Part shown: positions 5,617-8,591 of the stretch, piece after piece
Numbering within the stretch: the stretch's first letter is position 1
Layout of the letters: each line of letters begins with the position of its first letter
Assembly (NCBI GenBank): GCA_934131695.1
Contig: CAKOZV010000029.1
Coordinates: 1 to 8,591 of the forward strand
DNA: 8,591 bases
Source: an uncultured Bacilli bacterium
GTDB taxonomy: Bacteria > Bacillota_I > Bacilli_A > RF39 > UBA660
Direction: 5' to 3'
The notes under the pieces: model-generated
What the model was told of the DNA's origin: nothing
What the model saw: the letters and a program-made list of their open reading frames with translations, nothing else
The model's database searches: none
Program-made: the position numbers and the translations under genes

Positions 5617-7377
5617 TTATTCTTCCCCATTTCTTAATACATTATATAAATTTTCTGCCACATCCTTTGGTAATATTTCTTCCAAAGATGTAAGCGGTGC
5701 TTCTTTTATTTTTTTAAGTGATCCATATTTTTTAAGTAATTCTTTTTTTCTAACCTCACCAATACCTTCTACCATATCTAAGTATGAAGCAAATAGTCCT
5801 TGTGATCTTAAGTTTCTATGATATGTTATAGCAAAGCGGTGAACCTCTTCTTGAATCTTAGCAAGATAGATAAATAATGGACTATCTTTACTAACATTTA
5901 AAATATTGTTATCTTCATCTATTATAATACTAGTCTTATGATGATTATCTTTCTTTAATCCTATTATTTTAATAGATAAGTTTAGTGACTTAAGTACCTC
6001 TTTGGCTACAGCAACCTGTGTCTCTCCTCCATCCATTACAATCAAGTCTGGTAGATAATCATTTTCCATAATTGCTTTAAAGTATCTTCTATAGATTACT
6101 TCTCTCATTGCCCCTAAATCATCTTTTGCTTCACTCTTAATTTTATATTTACGCCATCTATTCTTTAACGGTACAAAATCTTGAAAGACAACCATCGCTC
6201 CTACATAGTAAGTTCCAAATAAATGCGAGTTATCAAAGCTTTCCATTACCGAGATATCTTTTCCGAGTAGACTAGACAATTCCTTTAAAGCTTTTCTTTT
6301 TAAGTCGTCATCTTTCTTTTCTTTTTCTATTTCTTCTTTTAATAAGATATTAGCATTTTCACTAGCAAGGTCAAGTAACTTCTTTAAATCTCCTCTTTTA
6401 GGGATATTGACTTTAACTTTCAAATACTCACTTAATAAATCACTATCAACCACATCTGCTACCAATATCTCTTTTGGTTTTAAATTCTTTTCATAAAAGT
6501 TAATTATATACCTTAATAAATCTTCTGATACTTCTCCAAATGACGATAACAGGTCATGACTTCTACCAAATAGTAATCCATCTCTTATAAAAAATACTGT
6601 TATTGATAAATAATTTTCTTCCTTAGCAAAAGCAAACAAATCAAGATTATAGTTATTTTTTAAATCAATTTTTTGTTTAGTTAAAGTAACATTTATATCA
6701 TCTAGCATATTTTTAAGCTCTAATGCTCGCTCAAAGTTTAACTTTTCGCTAGCTTTTTCCATCTCACTTTTAATTTTTTCTACTATCTCTTTACTATTAC
6801 CATTTAAAAATCTTGTTATCTCTTCTGTCATCTCAAAAATAACTTTAGGATCCACATCTTTTACACAGTAACCTAAACACTCATGGATATGATAATATAG
6901 ACATTCTTTCTTCTTTAGATGTTCACACTTTCTTAAAGGATAAAGTCTATTTAACATTAAAACAGTCTTTCTAGCTGCTGCTACATTAGGATAGGGTCCA
7001 AACAGTTTATGATTAGTTTTCCTACTAGCATTCCGAACTACTTTAAGCCTAGGATATTTTTCTTTAGTTAATTCTATATAAGGATAGGTTTTGTCATCTT
7101 TTAGAAGAATATTATATTTAGGATCATATTTTTTTATTAAAGTTATTTCAAGGATAAGGGACTCCAACTCACTACTAGTAACAATATATTCAAAGTCATC
7201 TATATCTTCTACTAGCATAGCAGTCTTACCTGTTACCGTTCTAGTAAAATAACTTTTTAATCTTCTCTTTAGATTTTTAGCCTTTCCTACATAGATAATT
7301 ACCCCATCTTTATTTTTCATTTGGTAGCTTCCCGGTAGTTCTGGTACTAAAGAAAGTTTCTCTTTAAAATTCTTCAT
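5617..7377 (-). CDS. uvrC: UvrABC excinuclease subunit C
   Basis: Makes the 3' and 5' incisions around lesions marked by UvrA/UvrB in nucleotide excision repair. 586 residues from the chosen start. Order of parts: GIY-YIG nuclease (PGSYQM...IYVGKAKNLKRRLKSYF, residues 14-44), four Cys spaced x7, x7, x3 (151, 159, 167, 171) matching the reported Fe-S ligands of UvrC, UVR domain binding UvrB (about 212-235), RNase H-like nuclease with Asp382 (SFDNSH), Asp449 (VMDGG) and a His (DNHHKT), then VHRFAITYHR and a C-terminal helix-hairpin-helix pair (about 532-580). The frame extends upstream to 7422, but that part covers the promoter at 7402-7410, so translation must start later. ATG 7377 has GGTGAT just upstream and gives the family's usual N-terminus. 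ATG 7389 and 7383 are alternatives. First gene of the uvrC-prepilin-mutL-miaA set. Confidence 0.95.
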   Translation of the reverse strand: MKNFKEKLSLVPELPGSYQMKNKDGVIIYVGKAKNLKRRLKSYFTRTVTGKTAMLVEDIDDFEYIVTSSELESLILEITLIKKYDPKYNILLKDDKTYPYIELTKEKYPRLKVVRNASRKTNHKLFGPYPNVAAARKTVLMLNRLYPLRKCEHLKKKECLYYHIHECLGYCVKDVDPKVIFEMTEEITRFLNGNSKEIVEKIKSEMEKASEKLNFERALELKNMLDDINVTLTKQKIDLKNNYNLDLFAFAKEENYLSITVFFIRDGLLFGRSHDLLSSFGEVSEDLLRYIINFYEKNLKPKEILVADVVDSDLLSEYLKVKVNIPKRGDLKKLLDLASENANILLKEEIEKEKKDDDLKRKALKELSSLLGKDISVMESFDNSHLFGTYYVGAMVVFQDFVPLKNRWRKYKIKSEAKDDLGAMREVIYRRYFKAIMENDYLPDLIVMDGGETQVAVAKEVLKSLNLSIKIIGLKKDNHHKTSIIIDEDNNILNVSKDSPLFIYLAKIQEEVHRFAITYHRNLRSQGLFASYLDMVEGIGEVRKKELLKKYGSLKKIKEAPLTSLEEILPKDVAENLYNVLRNGEE

Positions 7378-7401
7378 AAACATCACCATTTCTCTATAGA
7401 T

Positions 7402-7410
7402 ACTATACCA
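7402..7410 (-). promoter_or_regulatory. Extended -10 promoter of the uvrC operon
   Basis: The minus strand reads TGG-TATAGT, an extended -10 (TGn) box (TATAGT at 7407-7402). No convincing -35 is visible at 16-18 bp, as is common for extended -10 promoters. The predicted start, about 7395, lies only some 18 nt before ATG 7377, and this position argues against the longer uvrC frame. It would drive all four genes of the operon. Confidence 0.45.
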
Positions 7411-7468
7411 CATTATTATCAACTTAATCTAATATTTTTACTACTATTCCATATAATATAATAGTGAC

Positions 7469-7502
7469 TGAACAATTTTAATTGATTACTAAAAATTGTT
7501 CA
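7469..7502. promoter_or_regulatory. Perfect 11-bp inverted repeat (candidate operator) between divergent genes
   Basis: TGAACAATTTT (7469-7479) and AAAATTGTTCA (7492-7502) are exact inverted repeats separated by 12 bp. The similarity continues outward with ATAGTGA (7461-7467) against TCACTAT (7501-7507), offset by four bases. The dyad covers the -35 and touches the -10 of the plus-strand promoter, so a dimeric repressor bound here would block it. It is not followed by a U tract on either strand, so it is not a terminator. Confidence 0.5.
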
Positions 7503-7509
7503 CTATAAT
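7482..7509 (+). promoter_or_regulatory. Sigma-A promoter of the broken ATPase gene
   Basis: TTGATT (7482-7487), a 16-bp spacer, then a perfect TATAAT (7504-7509). The start codon at 7530 lies about 20 bp downstream of the -10, leaving a leader of about a dozen bases with no clear Shine-Dalgarno sequence. The -35 lies inside the loop of the 11-bp dyad. Confidence 0.5.
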
Positions 7510-7529
7510 TTAAGCACGATGTGACCAAT

Positions 7530-8500
7530 ATGATTAAAAGAGAACATTACTTAAGTAAAGTAAGAGGTTTTTATAATTCAGATTTAATTAAAATAATAAC
7601 AGGAATAAGAAGATGTGGTAAATCAATAATACTAGCGCAAATAATGGAAGAAATAAAAAAACAATCTGATAATATTATTTATTTAAATTTTGAAGATGAA
7701 AGAGTAATTTCTAACATTTCTAACTGTGAACTACTACTAGACTACGTTGATAAGAATAGAAAAGATGGACTCTGTTAGGTGTTTTTTGATGAAATACAGG
7801 AAGTTGCTGATTGGCAAAAAGCTTGTAAAACACTAAGACTACATAATACTTCTGTTTTTATCACTGGCTCAAATTCAAAAATACTATCTAAAGAATTTAC
7901 TAAAGAATTCAGCGGTAGATATGTATCATTTAGAATAAGACCATTCGTTTACAAAGAAATACTTGCTTATTCTAAAGAAACAAAAAATGACTATTCTATA
8001 ACTGATTATCTAGTTTGGGGTGGTTTTCCTAAAATACTTGAATTTAGTAATAAAGAGGATAGAGAGGTTTATCTTAATGATATTTATAGTTCTATCGTTA
8101 ACAAAAACTTAATTGTTAGATTCAATATAAAGAATACTGAATTATTTAAAAAAATAACTAATTATATTCTAAAATCAAATGCTAGAGTATTTTCAAGTAG
8201 AAGTATTGAAAACTATTTAAAAAGTTGTAAAGTTAAAGGTTCAATAAATACTATTATTAAGTATTTAGCATATTTAGAAGAAGCTTACATCATTGATAAG
8301 ATTAAACCATATTCTACTACTGCTAAAAAAGAATTAGCTTACTATTTCAAAGTGTATAATTCTGATGTTGCCTTTAATTAGATACTATGTATGGATAATA
8401 AATATGATATAAGTCATAACCTAGAAAATACAGTTTACAATGAATTAATTTATATGGGTTATAATGTTAATGTTTTTAATGATAAGAACAAAACTGAAAA
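7530..8500 (+). pseudogene. AAA-type ATPase with DUF4143-like C-terminus, broken by two TAG codons and an insertion
   Basis: Intact relatives are P-loop ATPases of about 400 residues (AAA_14 plus DUF4143), common in gut bacteria; their function is poorly known. Here MIKREHYLSK is followed by the Walker A GIRRCGKS (25-32) and NIIYLNFED (48-56). An in-frame TAG at 7776-7778 sits just before the Walker B VFFDEIQ. The same frame then continues with ITGSNSKIL, SGRYVSFRIRPF, WGGFPKIL and a winged-helix-like part to DVAFN, where a second in-frame TAG lies at 8379-8381. Homology-like sequence resumes (DISHNLENTVYNELIYMGYNV, residues well conserved in such proteins as I recall them) up to about 8498, after which composition changes to the mobile-element end. 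No frameshift is needed to join the parts; both lesions are point nonsense codons. The GTG at 7521 is in frame, but ATG 7530 matches the family start. Confidence 0.8.
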
Positions 8501-8591
8501 CTTGTTTTCAGCAACCTTACCTCACGGTAAGGCTTTTCTGCTTCACCGAACTAAATTAGTTCTCCACAGACCAGTATCGGATGGTCGCCAC
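8500..8591 (-). mobile_element. Right end of an IS200/IS605-type element (partial), inserted in the ATPase pseudogene
   Basis: Base composition jumps from AT-rich to about half G+C (39 of 80 in 8512-8591), exactly where the ATPase reading frame loses sense. The minus strand reads GTGAAGCAGAAAAGC and then a perfect hairpin (8532-8515) near the junction. This resembles the tail of IS605-type elements, where a GTGAAGCAGGAAGC-like sequence precedes a terminal hairpin. The element tip is estimated at 8494-8512; 8500 is a midpoint, not a determined base. The left end, any tnpA and most of tnpB are outside the window. This is a call by pattern memory; another mobile element is possible. Confidence 0.5.
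8500..8591 (-). ncRNA. Candidate omega-RNA scaffold of TnpB (partial)
   Basis: Three stem-loops lie in tandem. GACCA/TGGTC at 8569-8573/8582-8586 has an 8-nt loop. GAACTA/TAGTTC at 8548-8553/8557-8562 has a 3-nt loop. CCTTACC/GGTAAGG at 8515-8521/8526-8532 has a 4-nt loop. Read on the minus strand they form a compact structured RNA at the 3' end of the putative tnpB and at the element's right end, where omega-RNAs lie in IS605-type elements. In that model the guide is the sequence just past the tip, here the ATPase pseudogene leftward from about 8494. The 5' part of the RNA is outside the window. Confidence 0.45.
8556..8591 (-). CDS. tnpB: Putative C-terminal end of TnpB-like nuclease (partial)
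   Basis: The last minus-strand codons visible read VATIRYWSVEN and then stop at TAA (8558-8556). In the same frame after the stop come FSSVKQKSLTVR and another stop, reminiscent of the S-S-x-K-Q-E tail seen in many IS605-type TnpB proteins. The present stop may therefore be an early one. Only 11 residues are inside the window and none of the RuvC or zinc-finger motifs can be checked, so the call rests mainly on the RNA-like structure and composition around it. Confidence 0.35.
   Translation of the reverse strand: MATIRYWSVEN

Noticed and set aside
7378..7422. Longer UvrC N-terminus beginning at 7422
   Set aside because: The extra codons run across the extended -10 box at 7402-7410 and are unlike UvrC; ATG 7377 gives the normal start.
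7441..7520. CRISPR-like or transposon terminal repeats around the 11-bp dyad
   Set aside because: Only one pair of inverted arms, no direct repeat series and no transposase between them; position over a promoter fits an operator better.

Overview
The window is a piece of a very AT-rich bacterial genome using the standard bacterial code: every long reading frame uses TGG for Trp and contains no internal TGA. The mix of genes fits an uncultured gut Firmicutes/Mollicutes-like lineage (for example the RF39-type Bacilli). It holds a nicking-type MutL, a MiaA, an orphan prepilin, a BspA-like repeat surface protein and a DUF4143-type ATPase. The taxonomic placement is inference from gene content and composition.

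Layout, read along the minus strand. A four-gene set runs leftward from about 7377 to 2531: uvrC, a type IV prepilin-like gene, mutL and miaA. Spacings are 0, 2 and 15 bp, so it is almost certainly one operon, starting from an extended -10 promoter at 7402-7410. Three products are DNA-repair or tRNA-modification enzymes; the prepilin in the middle is the odd member. After miaA comes a 203-bp regulatory gap (2328-2530), then a 736-residue surface protein (2327-117). That protein has an N-terminal membrane/export segment, a SipW/TasA-like N-terminal region and about 17 BspA-type 26-residue repeats. A leftward promoter at 43-70 seems to serve a gene beyond the left edge.

The regulatory gap is the most interesting part. 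It has a sigma-A-like promoter and, starting almost at the predicted transcription start, a 14-bp long-range stem. It also has a run of nine G (minus strand), a small upstream reading frame that includes that run, and an intrinsic terminator ending just before the ribosome binding site of the surface protein. This looks like a phase-variable attenuator for a surface antigen. The elements are visible in the sequence; the mechanism is inference.

Right side. Facing away from uvrC, behind a promoter with an 11-bp dyad, lies a broken plus-strand AAA/DUF4143-type ATPase (7530 to about 8500). It has two in-frame TAG codons and is then cut off by DNA of quite different composition (about half G+C). 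That last stretch carries three small hairpins and resembles the right end of an IS200/IS605-type element: the 3' end of tnpB with its omega-RNA scaffold, read on the minus strand. The rest of the element lies beyond the window.
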